A stretch of DNA of 64,000 nt, from assembly GCA_030612585.1 (NCBI GenBank), contig JAUWNP010000003.1:1-64000 (forward strand), given 5' to 3'. The notes beneath the pieces are model-generated. The model made no database searches. It was not told the DNA's origin and was given only the letters and a program-made list of their open reading frames with translations. Positions 52,851-62,641 of this stretch are shown here, one piece after another; the stretch's first letter is position 1; each line of letters opens with the position of its first letter. The stretch is from Anaerolineae bacterium. Lineage in GTDB: Bacteria > Chloroflexota > Anaerolineae > B4-G1. The translations under genes were made by a program, and so were the position numbers.

Positions 52851-53696
52851 TCAGGCCGGCCTGAGTTCCTCGTACAATCGATCCAGCCCGGCCTTGATGC
52901 GGCGCTGGATCAACTCGCGCTCAACGTCGGGGACGGGGAAGAGAGACAGTAATTCAGCCACCAGGGTCGCCGTATCCACCCGCGCCAGGCCGGCTATGTG
53001 CAATGAGCGCACCCGCCGGCGCGCCAATACGATGTACTCGCTGAGCGATTGGGTAGCGGACTGGTCGCAGAGCGAACCACGGCCGGGAACGATGGTAATC
53101 TCCGAGAAACGCTTACGGCGAAGCGTCCTCAGCGTTTTCAGCCACGCCTTGGTATCCGGCGCTGCAGCCAGATAAGGATGAACCCCCGCAACCAGCGTAT
53201 CGCCCGCGAACATCAGGCCCCGCCCCCGCAGGTAAATCCGGGCACTACCCGGAGCAGCCCCAGCGACGCTCTCGACTGTCACATCCATTCCCCCTTTACA
53301 CAACGTCACGCGCCTGGTAAACATAATCTCTGGCAACGTAATGTGCGCGCCTGCCAGGTCGTCGGCTGCCTCTGGATAGCAACGTGTCCAACCATCAACG
53401 ACGCCGCGCCAGAAACCATTGGTGTAGGCAGACGCGTGCTCGTAGGCCGCCCGTGCAGCGACAATGGGAGCCCCCAGCAACCCCGCGCTCAACAGCCGGT
53501 CGGGATGGGCATCGGTGAGCACCACGTATAGAATGGGACCTCCGGCAGTCTCCACGATCCGCTGCCGCCAGGCACGAGCGTCACCCGGTAGGGTCGGGGC
53601 ATCCACGGCGATAGCCCCTGCTGGCGTGAGAATGAAGCCAACGTTGACGCCGGCGTATTCAGTTGAAGCATAGACATCTGGTGCGATTTTTTTCAT
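52851..53696 (-). CDS. Metallo-beta-lactamase-fold protein lacking its metal ligands
   Basis: A 281-residue MBL-fold protein (VYASTEYAGVNVGFILTPAGAIAVDAPTLP start). The HxHxDH motif is changed to DAHPDR, the next ligand position reads AAPGSAR instead of HTPGH, and the last reads VPGRGS instead of VPGHG; FAGDTL keeps its Asp. So nearly all zinc ligands are lost and it is probably a pseudo-enzyme or uses the fold otherwise. Its ATG lies 29 bases after the AlaX stop. Confidence 0.8.
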   Translation of the reverse strand: MKKIAPDVYASTEYAGVNVGFILTPAGAIAVDAPTLPGDARAWRQRIVETAGGPILYVVLTDAHPDRLLSAGLLGAPIVAARAAYEHASAYTNGFWRGVVDGWTRCYPEAADDLAGAHITLPEIMFTRRVTLCKGGMDVTVESVAGAAPGSARIYLRGRGLMFAGDTLVAGVHPYLAAAPDTKAWLKTLRTLRRKRFSEITIVPGRGSLCDQSATQSLSEYIVLARRRVRSLHIAGLARVDTATLVAELLSLFPVPDVERELIQRRIKAGLDRLYEELRPA

Positions 53697-53725
53697 AAGA
53701 CCAATGTCCTTATGTGAGATGCTGA

Positions 53726-54973
53726 TTAATGATTGTACATTCTCAGGGATAGGAGCAGGCTAGCAAGCGCCGCTTCGACACGAGCCTCGTCGGTCGCTGG
53801 GGCGCTGCCCTGAGCCAGGTGAGGCCGCCCACCTCCTTTACCCCCCAACTGCGTGCACGCCTCCCGGAGCAATGCCGCCACGTTCAGCTCTAGCCCTTCG
53901 GCGCGGGAAAAACATAGGTGCGTCCGCTCGCCAACACTGACCAGCAAAGCGACCACGTCTGGGCGCTGCGCCAACTTCTGAGCCAAGGCACGCAGTTCCC
54001 CTGGCTCACGCCGCTCCCAGATCCGACACACCACGCGGTGCGGCCCGTAGATGTCGGCAACCTCCGCCAGTTCAGTCGCCTCTACCTCCAACAATCGCTC
54101 GCGCGCCCGGCGCAGTTCGCGCCGCAGTTGCTTGACCTCGACCCGCAGTCTCTCCACGGCATGATCCAGTTCCCAGTGGCCCACGGTCAGTAGGCCTGCC
54201 AACCGATTGGCCATCGCGTTCTTGGCCCGATAATCGCGCAGTGCACGTCCGCCACACAGGAACTCAACTCGCGTCTCATCACCGCGATAGTCGAGGCGCA
54301 CGATCTTGACCAGGCCGATCTCGCCAGTGCGGGCGACGTGCGTCCCGCCGCAGGGGTTCACGTCGAAGCCAGCGACCTCCACGATGCGCACCGGACCCTC
54401 TACGGATGGCGGGTGCCTTAAGGGCAGCGTAACCAACTCTTCAAGGCCGACGAAACGTACGCCGACCAGGCGATCCTCCCAGACCACCCGGTTGGCCAGT
54501 TCTTCGACCAGTATCACCGCTGCCAGATCCAGACGGGCCACGTTGAGATCCACTGTGCTCACCTCCATCCCCAGGTGGAAGCCCACGGTGTCGGCGTCTA
54601 GCACCTGCTCAAAGGCAGCGGAGAGGATATGCTGACCGGTGTGCTGTTGCATATGATCGAAGCGACGAGGCCAGTCGAGCGCTCCCTCGACCTCGTACCC
54701 AACACCAACACCATCTCCCTTTCCAGGGGAGGAAGGGCCTGGCAGGGCACATTCCAAGACGTGGACATTCGCGCCGTCTTCCTCTCGCACAACGACGTCA
54801 AGAACCGCCGTCCCGTCCAGCGTTCCCCGGTCAGCCGGCTGGCCGCCGGAGGTAGGGTAAAAAGCAGTACGGTCAAGCACGACAGCCGAGTGCCCCTCCC
54901 AGGTCAAACGCTCGATCACACGGGCGGAGAAACGAGTGCAGTATGAGTCCGTGTAGTACAACCGCTCGGTCAT
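53726..54973 (-). CDS. Alanyl-tRNA editing protein (AlaX-L/AlaRS editing-domain)
   Basis: A 415-residue stand-alone editing enzyme that hydrolyses mis-charged Ser-tRNA(Ala) or Gly-tRNA(Ala). [13 protein letters not shown] precedes zinc ligands [11 protein letters not shown] (HxxxH) and [15 protein letters not shown] (CxxxH); the C-terminus has a DHHA1-like region ([13 protein letters not shown]). It begins with ATG 54973, overlapping the stop of the kinase fragment (ATGA). Confidence 0.92.
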   Translation of the reverse strand: MTERLYYTDSYCTRFSARVIERLTWEGHSAVVLDRTAFYPTSGGQPADRGTLDGTAVLDVVVREEDGANVHVLECALPGPSSPGKGDGVGVGYEVEGALDWPRRFDHMQQHTGQHILSAAFEQVLDADTVGFHLGMEVSTVDLNVARLDLAAVILVEELANRVVWEDRLVGVRFVGLEELVTLPLRHPPSVEGPVRIVEVAGFDVNPCGGTHVARTGEIGLVKIVRLDYRGDETRVEFLCGGRALRDYRAKNAMANRLAGLLTVGHWELDHAVERLRVEVKQLRRELRRARERLLEVEATELAEVADIYGPHRVVCRIWERREPGELRALAQKLAQRPDVVALLVSVGERTHLCFSRAEGLELNVAALLREACTQLGGKGGGRPHLAQGSAPATDEARVEAALASLLLSLRMYNH

Positions 54974-55101
54974 CTGGCCTCCAGGGGCAGAGTAAACTTA
55001 AGACTGCTGCCTTCGCCCACTTCACTTTCCGCCCAGATGCAGCCCCCGTGAACCTCTACAGCCAGTTTGCAGAAGGCCAGACCTAGTTTGATGCCTGTCA
55101 T
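54970..55101 (-). pseudogene. C-terminal fragment of a sensor histidine kinase
   Basis: A 43-codon frame encodes [18 protein letters not shown] then [20 protein letters not shown], the G2 box and last strand of a kinase ATPase domain; GTGLGL has become GIKLGL. Its ATG overlaps the kinase stop upstream (TGATG) and its own stop overlaps alaX. It is a deletion remnant that keeps translational coupling between its neighbours. Confidence 0.8.
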
Positions 55102-55745
55102 CACTTGTCGAACACAACCTCCTCCCATCCTTGCAGTTTCTCGAGCACCTCGTCCATGATCAGTCCCAGATGCTCAGGGTTCAGCACGAAGTCCAGATCA
55201 TCGGAGGGCACACTCAGCACTGGACAGAGGGAAAATCCAGCGATCCATTCCTCGTACAATTCGTTCAGTTGCTCCAGATAGGTCGTTGAAATATCCCGTT
55301 CATACGAACGGCCACGAAGACGGATGCGCTTCTGAAGTGTGGGAACCAAGGCCTTCAGATAGATAATCAGATCAGGCGGGGGAAGCACAGTCATCACGAC
55401 CTCGTATAGTTCATGGTAACTACGGTAATCTCGCTCTTCCATCAATCCCTGCCGGTAGAGGTTGCGAGCGAAGATTTCGGCGTCCTCGTAAACGGTGCGG
55501 TCTTGCACCACTGAGTTAGCGCGCTCCAGCAACTGCCAATGATGGCGTAGGCGGCGTGAAAGGAAGTAGACCTGCGAGTGAAAACTCCAACGTTGCATGT
55601 CTCCATAGAAGTCGGCCAGATAGGGATTATCATTGACCGCCTCGAAAAAGGGCTCCCAGTTCAGCCGCTCACTTAAGAGCGCTGTCAGAGTTGATTTGCC
55701 CACACCGATGTTACCCGCGATAGCGACAAAACGTTTCATATTCAT
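55101..55745 (-). CDS. Deoxynucleoside kinase (dGK/dAK family), gene 1
   Basis: A 214-residue salvage kinase that phosphorylates deoxynucleosides. P-loop [17 protein letters not shown]-like [13 protein letters not shown], and lid RGRSYERDI are present. It is 24 bases after the giant sensor kinase and shares its stop with a kinase remnant. A second, diverged copy lies on the other side of the sensor kinase (60134). Its start at 55745 is in a repeat and lacks a strong ribosome site. Confidence 0.93.
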   Translation of the reverse strand: MNMKRFVAIAGNIGVGKSTLTALLSERLNWEPFFEAVNDNPYLADFYGDMQRWSFHSQVYFLSRRLRHHWQLLERANSVVQDRTVYEDAEIFARNLYRQGLMEERDYRSYHELYEVVMTVLPPPDLIIYLKALVPTLQKRIRLRGRSYERDISTTYLEQLNELYEEWIAGFSLCPVLSVPSDDLDFVLNPEHLGLIMDEVLEKLQGWEEVVFDK

Positions 55746-55769
55746 ATTGGTAGATTGGCGACTCGTTCT

Positions 55770-58700
55770 CTAATCCGCTAACGGTTCTTCCGCCCGCGGC
55801 AGCGCGACGGTGAATGTGCTGCCCTCTCCTGGCTCGCTCTCCACCATGGCCGTTCCACCGTGAGCTTCGACGATCTCCCACACTAGCGCTAACCCCACCC
55901 CCATGCCGCCGAATCGCCGCTTGGTAGTGCCATCCACCTGATAGAAGCGCTCGAATACACGGCTCAGATGATCGAGCGCGATACCGATTCCTTCATCAGC
56001 AACCGAGACATAGACCTGGTTTCCATCGGCCCAGGCGCGGACGGTGACAGTGCCACCGTCGGGGCTGAACTTGATGGCGTTGTCCACCAGGTGGCCGAAG
56101 ACCAACTCCAGCCGCTCCTGATCACCCATCACAGGCGGCAATCCCACCGGCAGTTCCTCTCGGAACGTAATGCCGGCCTTCTCCGCGGAGCGCTCAAACT
56201 CCGCCAGCGCACGTCGCACCACCTCGACGACCGACACCAGAGCCAGCGCCAGCGCCCCCCGGGGCACAGCCTGCAGCACCGTCAGATTATGGATCAAGCG
56301 CGCCAGAGTGGCGCTGCGCTCATGAATGACCTGCAACGCCCCCTGTTGGCTATCGAGAACGCGGCCCAGATCTCCGTCCAGCAGCAACTCGACGTACCCC
56401 TGGATCAGGCTCAGCGGTGTGCGCAGTTCGTGGCCCACGTTCTGCACCAACTCGGTGCGCAAGCGGTTGGTTTCCTGCAATTCACTATAAGCCTGCGAGA
56501 GTTCAGCCGTCTGAGTCTCAAGTCTCTGGTACAGCCGGGCGCTCTCCAGCGTCACGCCCAACTGCCCGGCGATGGTGGTGAAGAGGCGCAATTCGTCCTC
56601 GCCGAAGGCTCCCACCTGGAGACTTTCCGCACGCAGCACCGCGACGACACGATCGCTGATCCGCACCGGCACGGCCAGCACGGAACGGACCTCAGAGGCC
56701 TGCTCAAAGTAGGCAGGTTCCTTCGCGGCATCCCGCACCAGCACCGGCTGACCGGTGCGATAGGCCTGTCCGACCAGGCTGCCTTCGATGGAAATCCGGA
56801 AAGCGCCCTCCGCAAAACCGACCAGGGAAGGATGAGTCACCAGCGCGCCGTCCCGCTCGTCCGGCAGTAGGAAGCCAAGGCGGGCAATGGCCAGCGCCCG
56901 GTGTAGCGCCTTGGCAGTGCGTTCGAGCACCAGATCGAAATCGAGCGTCGAGGCAGCCGCCAGCATCACCTCCTGGATCAGCCGGGCCTCGGCCAGACGC
57001 TGCGTAGCCTCCTCGTACAGCCGCGCGTTCTCTATCGCGATGGCGACTTGGCTGGCGATGCCGGAGAACAGACGCCGGTGCCCCTCGTCGAAGGCATAGG
57101 GCTCATAGGACTGGGCGGATATGACGCCGACGACCTTGTTTCTGGCGATGAGCGGCAGCACCATCAGAGAGCGGGTTGGGATGCCCAAGGCAATGGCCTC
57201 CACGGGCAAGGCATCCCGTTCCTTCTCCATATCCCCGACCCACAGTGGTTCCCGAGTACGGACGACCCAGCCGCTCAACCCACCTTCCAAGATCTGGGAT
57301 GGTAACCGTTTTCCCCGATCCACAATGACCGGCAGGTGGAGTTCGTCCTTCTCCTCGTCGTACAGTGCGATGTGGAAGGTAGCGACGTCCATCACCGTGA
57401 TGACCTGTTCGTAGACTCGCTGCAGCACCTCGTCCAAATCCAGGGTCGAGGCGATGGCGACGTCAATGGTGTGCAGCGCGGTCAGTTCCTCCACGTGCCG
57501 CATGATCCCTTCGTAGAGCCGAGCGTTCTCGATGGCCACGGCAGCCTGCTGGGCGAAGAGACCCAGCAGCCGCTCGTCGTCGGGGGTGAATGTCCGCCGT
57601 TCTGTTTCCTCGCAGAGAATGATAGCCCCGATGACCCTCTCCTGCCACTTGAGAGGGGCACCAATCACCGTGGCAAAGGGCTCCCCCTCATACGCCCGTT
57701 CCCGCCCATCCCAACGGGAGTAGTCATCTACGATGAGTAGTTGGCCTGTCCGCACCACGCGGCCGGCGAGACCTTCGCCGAGTCTAATACGCGTGCTGGT
57801 GAAGTCCCGCCCCAGTTTGTAGGAAACCACCAGTTCTAGTTCTTCCCGCGCCTCGTCGTAGAGGTAAAGCCCTCCCTTGTCCACGCTCAGCAGCCCAGCC
57901 GCCCGGTCACAGATAGTCCACAGCAAGTCGGGCAGGTTGGTGGGAATCTCCAGGGAGGTGTGGTACAGCGCCGTCATCTCCTCAGCCCGCTGTTTCGTCT
58001 CCTCGTACAGACGGGCATTTTCGATGGCCATGGCCGCCTGCTGGCCAAAGGCCAACGCCAGTGCAGCCATCTCCGCAGTGTAGAGGCCAGGCTCTTTCTT
58101 GTTCAGGGTGACGAGGCCAATGACCTCACCCTTGCCCAGCAACGGCACCCCCAGCCAGGAGCGCACCCACTCCGTGCCCGCCAGACCATGGAATCGCTCG
58201 TCCTGTCGCACATCGGCGAGGATAAACGGTCGCCGGGTGCTCACCATCTCCTGGGAGAGGGGATCGTCCTGAATGATGACCGTGAGGCCAAGATGCGCCT
58301 CATCAAACCTTTCGAAGCCCTGCACCGCCCGGATGCACATCGCCTCCCCTTCCCGCAGCCAGAGGGAAACGGTGTCATAGGGAACAACGTCTTCCAACCG
58401 CCCCAGAATCAACTGCAGCACCTCGTCGAGGTTGAGGGTGGAACCAATGGCCCGCCCGACCTCTGCCAGGGCTTCCAACTGGCGTGCACGCTGCTTCGCC
58501 TCCTCGAAGAGCCGGGCGTTCTGGATGGCGATGGCGGCCTGGTTGGCGAAGGGCATCAGCAGCCACAAGTCGTGCTCATCGAAAGCCCCCGCTCTCACGT
58601 TGTCCATGATATCAAGCACGCCGAGGATCCGCTCCCGCCACTTGAGTGGCACGCCAAGCATGGATCGGGCGTCGGCATCGGCTACCTGTGATGACTTCCC

Positions 58701-60140
58701 GGCCCACGTGCGATGATCATCAATGATCAGTGGCTCTCCGGCCTGGAATACCTTGCCGGCCACCCCCTCTCCCACTTCGATCATCAGTCCGGTGTAGTCC
58801 TTCTCCAGGTTGTGACTCGTCACTACTGCGAGTCTCTCCCTGGCCGGGTCGTAGAGATGGATCAGTCCTCCCGTAGCCCCCAACAGGTCACTGGCCCGTG
58901 CGATGATGGCATTCAGGAGCCGGGGCATCTCCAATTCAGCCGTGATGTCCAGTGTCGTCTCGTGCAGCGCCGTCATCTCTTCGGCCCGCCGCTTCACCTC
59001 CTCGAAGAGCCGGGCGTTCTCGATGGCGATGGCGGCCTGGTCTGCCAGGGGTTGCAGGCGCTGTCCCAGGTCGGCGTAAGTGAAACTCCCACCACCGACC
59101 CTATTGAACGCGGTGATCGCGCCGATTGCCCTCCCCATGAACATCATCGGGGCGGAGATGGCCGTCTCCAACTCAGGTATCTCCTCCACCTCCTCCGCTG
59201 CCCGGTCATCCTGCGCCAGATTCTCGGAGTAGAACCCCTCTCGCATGCGCATCACCCAGCCACAGATGCTCGTACTGCGGATGGGTTTCCCTTGTCCGAG
59301 CAACTGATCGGCCCAGCGGCCGTGAGCAGCCTTGTAGAGCAGATGAGTGCCATCTTCGCTGATCAGTGGGACAGCGACGGTCTCCGCCCCGACCAGCGCG
59401 GCGGCCTGCCGGGCCACCATGTTCAGTACCTCATCGGGCTCGAGCGCCTGGCTGACGGCCGCTGCGATCATGCGCAGGCTCCTCAGTTGCTTAGCCTGTT
59501 GGCGAGCCCTTCGCCCCCTCGTCTGCATGTAGAGGCCGATCAAGGAGATAGCAAGGCCGAGAGCCACGCCGTTCGCGAGTAACAGGCCCAGAGGCAATAC
59601 GTTGAGCGGAGGCGATAGGATGATGTGGACCAAGGGACAGACCAGTTCCAACATACCCCACAGCCCGTACCCCAGTGCCGCGAGTTTGGCGCCCCCCAGA
59701 CCTTCACCGGAGCGACTATACTGATACAGGTTCGCTGCGGTGAACAGATTGGCCGCACTCGCAAAAAGGAATATTGGAATCACCAGCCAGGGTCGTTCCT
59801 CCAGCCCCAGGAAAGCAACAGCAGCCCAGATCACCGGCAGCACTCCCCAGGCATAAGCGCGACGGGAAGGAGGAGTGCCCACGAAGTGGCACATACCTGC
59901 CCAAAGGAGAAAAGCACTCAAGCCCAACAGCACCAGGCTCAGGTAACGCCACAGCATAGCCAGCGGCAGGAACATCTCGGCCAGGAGCCCGAGGCAGAGG
60001 CCCAGGTAGGCGGCCCACCCCAGGGCCCACAGCCCTATCGCGCTCTGCCGCTGCTCTCCATAAAGATAAGTATAGGCAGCAGCCAACACCGCCATCGAAA
60101 TCACGGCGCTGCCCAGGGCGAGCGTCAGCCAATCTACCAC
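55770..60140 (-). CDS. Six-GAF membrane sensor histidine kinase
   Basis: A 1456-residue sensor. Residues 1-205 hold seven membrane helices; then six GAF domains (about 230-390, 405-560, 575-735, 745-905, 920-1080, 1085-1230) connected by near-identical linkers ([23 protein letters not shown]). The kinase core follows with His near 1237 (VGHELRTPLS), N box HLVDNAIKF, D box DEGIGI, and GGMGVGLAL. The GTG start at 60140 has GGAGG upstream and overlaps the dNK stop by 7 bases. GAF domains could bind different small ligands. No response regulator is adjacent. Confidence 0.93.
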   Translation of the reverse strand: MVDWLTLALGSAVISMAVLAAAYTYLYGEQRQSAIGLWALGWAAYLGLCLGLLAEMFLPLAMLWRYLSLVLLGLSAFLLWAGMCHFVGTPPSRRAYAWGVLPVIWAAVAFLGLEERPWLVIPIFLFASAANLFTAANLYQYSRSGEGLGGAKLAALGYGLWGMLELVCPLVHIILSPPLNVLPLGLLLANGVALGLAISLIGLYMQTRGRRARQQAKQLRSLRMIAAAVSQALEPDEVLNMVARQAAALVGAETVAVPLISEDGTHLLYKAAHGRWADQLLGQGKPIRSTSICGWVMRMREGFYSENLAQDDRAAEEVEEIPELETAISAPMMFMGRAIGAITAFNRVGGGSFTYADLGQRLQPLADQAAIAIENARLFEEVKRRAEEMTALHETTLDITAELEMPRLLNAIIARASDLLGATGGLIHLYDPARERLAVVTSHNLEKDYTGLMIEVGEGVAGKVFQAGEPLIIDDHRTWAGKSSQVADADARSMLGVPLKWRERILGVLDIMDNVRAGAFDEHDLWLLMPFANQAAIAIQNARLFEEAKQRARQLEALAEVGRAIGSTLNLDEVLQLILGRLEDVVPYDTVSLWLREGEAMCIRAVQGFERFDEAHLGLTVIIQDDPLSQEMVSTRRPFILADVRQDERFHGLAGTEWVRSWLGVPLLGKGEVIGLVTLNKKEPGLYTAEMAALALAFGQQAAMAIENARLYEETKQRAEEMTALYHTSLEIPTNLPDLLWTICDRAAGLLSVDKGGLYLYDEAREELELVVSYKLGRDFTSTRIRLGEGLAGRVVRTGQLLIVDDYSRWDGRERAYEGEPFATVIGAPLKWQERVIGAIILCEETERRTFTPDDERLLGLFAQQAAVAIENARLYEGIMRHVEELTALHTIDVAIASTLDLDEVLQRVYEQVITVMDVATFHIALYDEEKDELHLPVIVDRGKRLPSQILEGGLSGWVVRTREPLWVGDMEKERDALPVEAIALGIPTRSLMVLPLIARNKVVGVISAQSYEPYAFDEGHRRLFSGIASQVAIAIENARLYEEATQRLAEARLIQEVMLAAASTLDFDLVLERTAKALHRALAIARLGFLLPDERDGALVTHPSLVGFAEGAFRISIEGSLVGQAYRTGQPVLVRDAAKEPAYFEQASEVRSVLAVPVRISDRVVAVLRAESLQVGAFGEDELRLFTTIAGQLGVTLESARLYQRLETQTAELSQAYSELQETNRLRTELVQNVGHELRTPLSLIQGYVELLLDGDLGRVLDSQQGALQVIHERSATLARLIHNLTVLQAVPRGALALALVSVVEVVRRALAEFERSAEKAGITFREELPVGLPPVMGDQERLELVFGHLVDNAIKFSPDGGTVTVRAWADGNQVYVSVADEGIGIALDHLSRVFERFYQVDGTTKRRFGGMGVGLALVWEIVEAHGGTAMVESEPGEGSTFTVALPRAEEPLAD

Positions 60141-61024
60141 CGTACCTCCTGCAGGTCAACCCCAACTGCGTGTGCCAGCCGTTGCAGCCGCACCATCGTG
60201 TCTTGCAACGCTGCCCTCAGTTGCGCCTCCTGTCCGCCTGACCACCCCGCTGCGCTGTCAGCCAGCGTGGCGCTCATGCGCCCCATAGCCTCGCTTGCCG
60301 CCAGAAATTCTCCCACCGCGTCCCATCCTGATGTCACGTGAGTCATCCCCGTCAGCGTTGCTGGCGTCCTCAATGGGCCAACAGATCCCATCCGGGGTAG
60401 AGTCTGCTGATAGGCTCCAATCCCCAGCGCCGTCCGTACCTGACCCTCGACGAAAGCCAGAGCGCTCGCATCCCGGACGTAGTCCAGGTTATCGGTGTCA
60501 ATGGTCAGCAATGGGATTTGAGCAGTAGAGAAATACTGTTCGTAGGCCCGTTGAAGGCTTCCGATGTAAGCGCGGTCCATCTCCCGCTCATAGGCGCGAT
60601 CACGGGTCGCAATGCGCGCCATCAGTACGTCGGTATCAGCACGCAGGTAGATGACGAGATTGGGGACCAGAATACGATCGGCCAGCACACCATATAGCCG
60701 CTTGTATATCTCCAATTCGTCACCTTCTAGATTCAAGCGGGCAAAGAGACTATCCTTGGTGAAGGTGTAGTCCGCGATGAGAGGACCGCGCGCCAGAAGC
60801 GCCGATATCGCCTGCTGCTGCCGGTAGCGGCTCAGCAGGAAAAACATCTGGGTCTGGAAGGCATAGCGGGCGCGATTGGCATAGAAGTCAGAGAGGAAAG
60901 GGTTTTCCTCAAAAACCTCCAATAGCAACCCGGCTTTGAAGCGGGGTTGCAACAAACGAGCCAGCGTCGTCTTCCCCACACCAATAGCACCCTCGATGGC
61001 AAGGAAAAAAGGTCGCATCATCAT
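60134..61024 (-). CDS. Deoxynucleoside kinase with C-terminal extension, gene 2
   Basis: A 296-residue protein. Residues 1-205 are a deoxynucleoside kinase: AIEGAIGVGKTTLARLL, ADYTFTKDSLFA, lid RDRAYEREMD. The last 80-90 residues (GSVGPLRTPATLTGMTH, then helices AVGEFLAASEAMGRMS, LRAALQDTMVRLQRLAHAV) are an extra helical region of unknown role. I start it at the triple ATG (61024). It lies 16 bases after pgm and overlaps the kinase gene. Confidence 0.9.
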   Translation of the reverse strand: MMMRPFFLAIEGAIGVGKTTLARLLQPRFKAGLLLEVFEENPFLSDFYANRARYAFQTQMFFLLSRYRQQQAISALLARGPLIADYTFTKDSLFARLNLEGDELEIYKRLYGVLADRILVPNLVIYLRADTDVLMARIATRDRAYEREMDRAYIGSLQRAYEQYFSTAQIPLLTIDTDNLDYVRDASALAFVEGQVRTALGIGAYQQTLPRMGSVGPLRTPATLTGMTHVTSGWDAVGEFLAASEAMGRMSATLADSAAGWSGGQEAQLRAALQDTMVRLQRLAHAVGVDLQEVRW

Positions 61025-61040
61025 AGTAGTTTGCGCAGGC

Positions 61041-62471
61041 TCATTGTCCACCGGCCATATGCTCCCCATAGGACAACAGTGCCTTGACCATTCCCGACTC
61101 CCGCGCCTCAGCGTAGACGCGCAACACCGGCTCGGTTCCTGATGGGCGGATCAGGAGCCAGGAGTCGTCGGCCAGCAAGTACTGGACGCCATCGAGTGTT
61201 TTCACTTCGACGACCTCCTGACCACCCAGGGCGTCCGGCACGTCCCCGGTCAACCGGGCGACCATCTCCGCCTTAGCGACAGGGCGGCGGAGCGGGATGT
61301 CGCGGCGGGTGTAGCAGGTCGGGCCGACATCGGCCTGGAGGTCAGCCACCAGTTCGTGCAGAGGAGCACCAGCAGCCGAGACGATCTCCAACAGCAGCAG
61401 CCCCATCAATACGCCATCACCCTCTGGGATGTGGCCCTTGATGCTCATCCCACCTGACTCCTCCCCACCGATGAGCACATCACCATTCAACATGTGGTCG
61501 GCGATGTGGTTAAAGCCGACGGGCGTCTCCACCAGTGGCAGGCCATAGCGCACCGCCAGCCGGTCCACCAAACGGGTGGTGGAGATGCTCTTGACGACCG
61601 TCCCACTCCACCCCCGCTCCTCAACCAGGTACCGCAGGGCCAGCGCGAAGATGTGATGAGGGTCCACGAAGTTCCCGTGGGCATCCATCGCGCCTATGCG
61701 GTCGCCGTCTCCGTCGGTAGCCAACCCCAGGTCGGCGTGGTAGGACTGGATGTCCGCCCCCAGGGCACTCAGGTAGCGGGCGATGGGCTCGGGGTGGATG
61801 CCGCCAAAGCCGGGGTTCATCTCGCCCCGGATTTCGTGCACCCGGCACCGCGTGCGAGCCAGCATATCGGCGATGCACTTACGGCCCGATCCGTACATCG
61901 CGTCAGTCACCACTCTCAGTTCACCATTCGAGATTACGTCCAGGTTCACCAACTGACCAAGATGCTCATAGTAAGCCCAGGCAGGGTCGAAATGGCAGAT
62001 GAGCCCCTTGCCCAACGCTGCCTGATATTCCATCACGTTCGGCCCGCGAGCCGCTTCCTGGTTGCGCACCAGGTGGGCCTCGACGCGATCCGCCTGTCCC
62101 GGCAGCGCCGTCCCACCAAAGGCGGCCTTGAGTTTGAGACCGTTGTAACGCGGCGGGTTGTGGCTGGCAGTGATTACCACGCCGGCGACAGCCTCTTTAT
62201 GGACAACGGCATAGGAGATGGCCGGTGTTGGGGCGTCGGCGCGAGTGAGGTGAGCGACGATGTTGTTGCCGGCCATGACGCGGGACACCTCGGTCGCGTA
62301 GCGGTCGGAGAGGAAACGGGTGTCGAACCCGACGATCACCTCGGGCCGGTCGTCACCGGCCTCCTCCAGCACGTAATCGGCGATGGCCTGGGCCACCAAC
62401 CGCAGGTTGGCGAAGGTGAAGGTGTCGGAGATGACGGCACGCCAGCCGTCGGTGCCAAATTTGATAGTCAT
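61041..62471 (-). CDS. Phosphoglucomutase/phosphomannomutase family
   Basis: A 476-residue alpha-D-phosphohexomutase. The active-site serine is in TASHNPPRYNGLK, the metal loop is TDGDGDRIG, the sugar-binding motif is GGEESGGM, and the phosphate-binding motif is RPSGTEPVLR. It interconverts glucose-1-P/6-P (or mannose or GlcN equivalents); the GWRAVI start resembles the phosphoglucomutase group. It is the first gene of a long operon under a perfect consensus promoter. Confidence 0.95.
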   Translation of the reverse strand: MTIKFGTDGWRAVISDTFTFANLRLVAQAIADYVLEEAGDDRPEVIVGFDTRFLSDRYATEVSRVMAGNNIVAHLTRADAPTPAISYAVVHKEAVAGVVITASHNPPRYNGLKLKAAFGGTALPGQADRVEAHLVRNQEAARGPNVMEYQAALGKGLICHFDPAWAYYEHLGQLVNLDVISNGELRVVTDAMYGSGRKCIADMLARTRCRVHEIRGEMNPGFGGIHPEPIARYLSALGADIQSYHADLGLATDGDGDRIGAMDAHGNFVDPHHIFALALRYLVEERGWSGTVVKSISTTRLVDRLAVRYGLPLVETPVGFNHIADHMLNGDVLIGGEESGGMSIKGHIPEGDGVLMGLLLLEIVSAAGAPLHELVADLQADVGPTCYTRRDIPLRRPVAKAEMVARLTGDVPDALGGQEVVEVKTLDGVQYLLADDSWLLIRPSGTEPVLRVYAEARESGMVKALLSYGEHMAGGQ

Positions 62472-62603
62472 AGAGTATCTCCTGAGATAATCTGTTCGCG
62501 GAGCAGGTCAGTAAGTCTGCGGGGTGGATGACGGTCATGCCCCACTTCTGCAAAAAGTGCGGCAAAGCGCCGGGCCGCCGTGAAAGTCCTCATTCTCCCC
62601 CAC
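62472..62603 (-). promoter_or_regulatory. 132-base structured leader of pgm
   Basis: From the predicted start to the ATG there are about 130 bases. On the minus strand GCGGC (62572-62580 region) pairs with GCCGC, followed by ACTTTTTGC, a weak terminator-like hairpin (5-bp stem plus five T). It could be an attenuator; I could not match it to a known riboswitch. Confidence 0.35.
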
Positions 62604-62609
62604 AGCCCG

Positions 62610-62638
62610 ATTATAGCCTGAGAAGCGACAGGTGTCAA
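62610..62638 (-). promoter_or_regulatory. Perfect consensus promoter of the pgm operon
   Basis: TTGACA (62638-62633), 17 bp, TATAAT (62615-62610): both hexamers exact. It lies 3 bases after the glnA stop codon (62642-62644) on the same strand. Confidence 0.85.
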
Positions 62639-62641
62639 CGC

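Noticed and set aside
53726..54973. Full alanyl-tRNA synthetase fragment
   Set aside because: The protein starts with the editing domain and has its own start; the length fits stand-alone AlaX-L, not a truncated synthetase.
55770..60140. The repeated GAF linkers as evidence of assembly duplication
   Set aside because: The six GAF domains differ clearly in sequence; only short linker motifs repeat, as is common in such sensors.
62528..62640. Plus-strand CKKCGK zinc-ribbon-like start upstream of glnA
   Set aside because: Only one CxxC pair, no second pair, and the frame runs antisense through glnA; it lies in the pgm leader.
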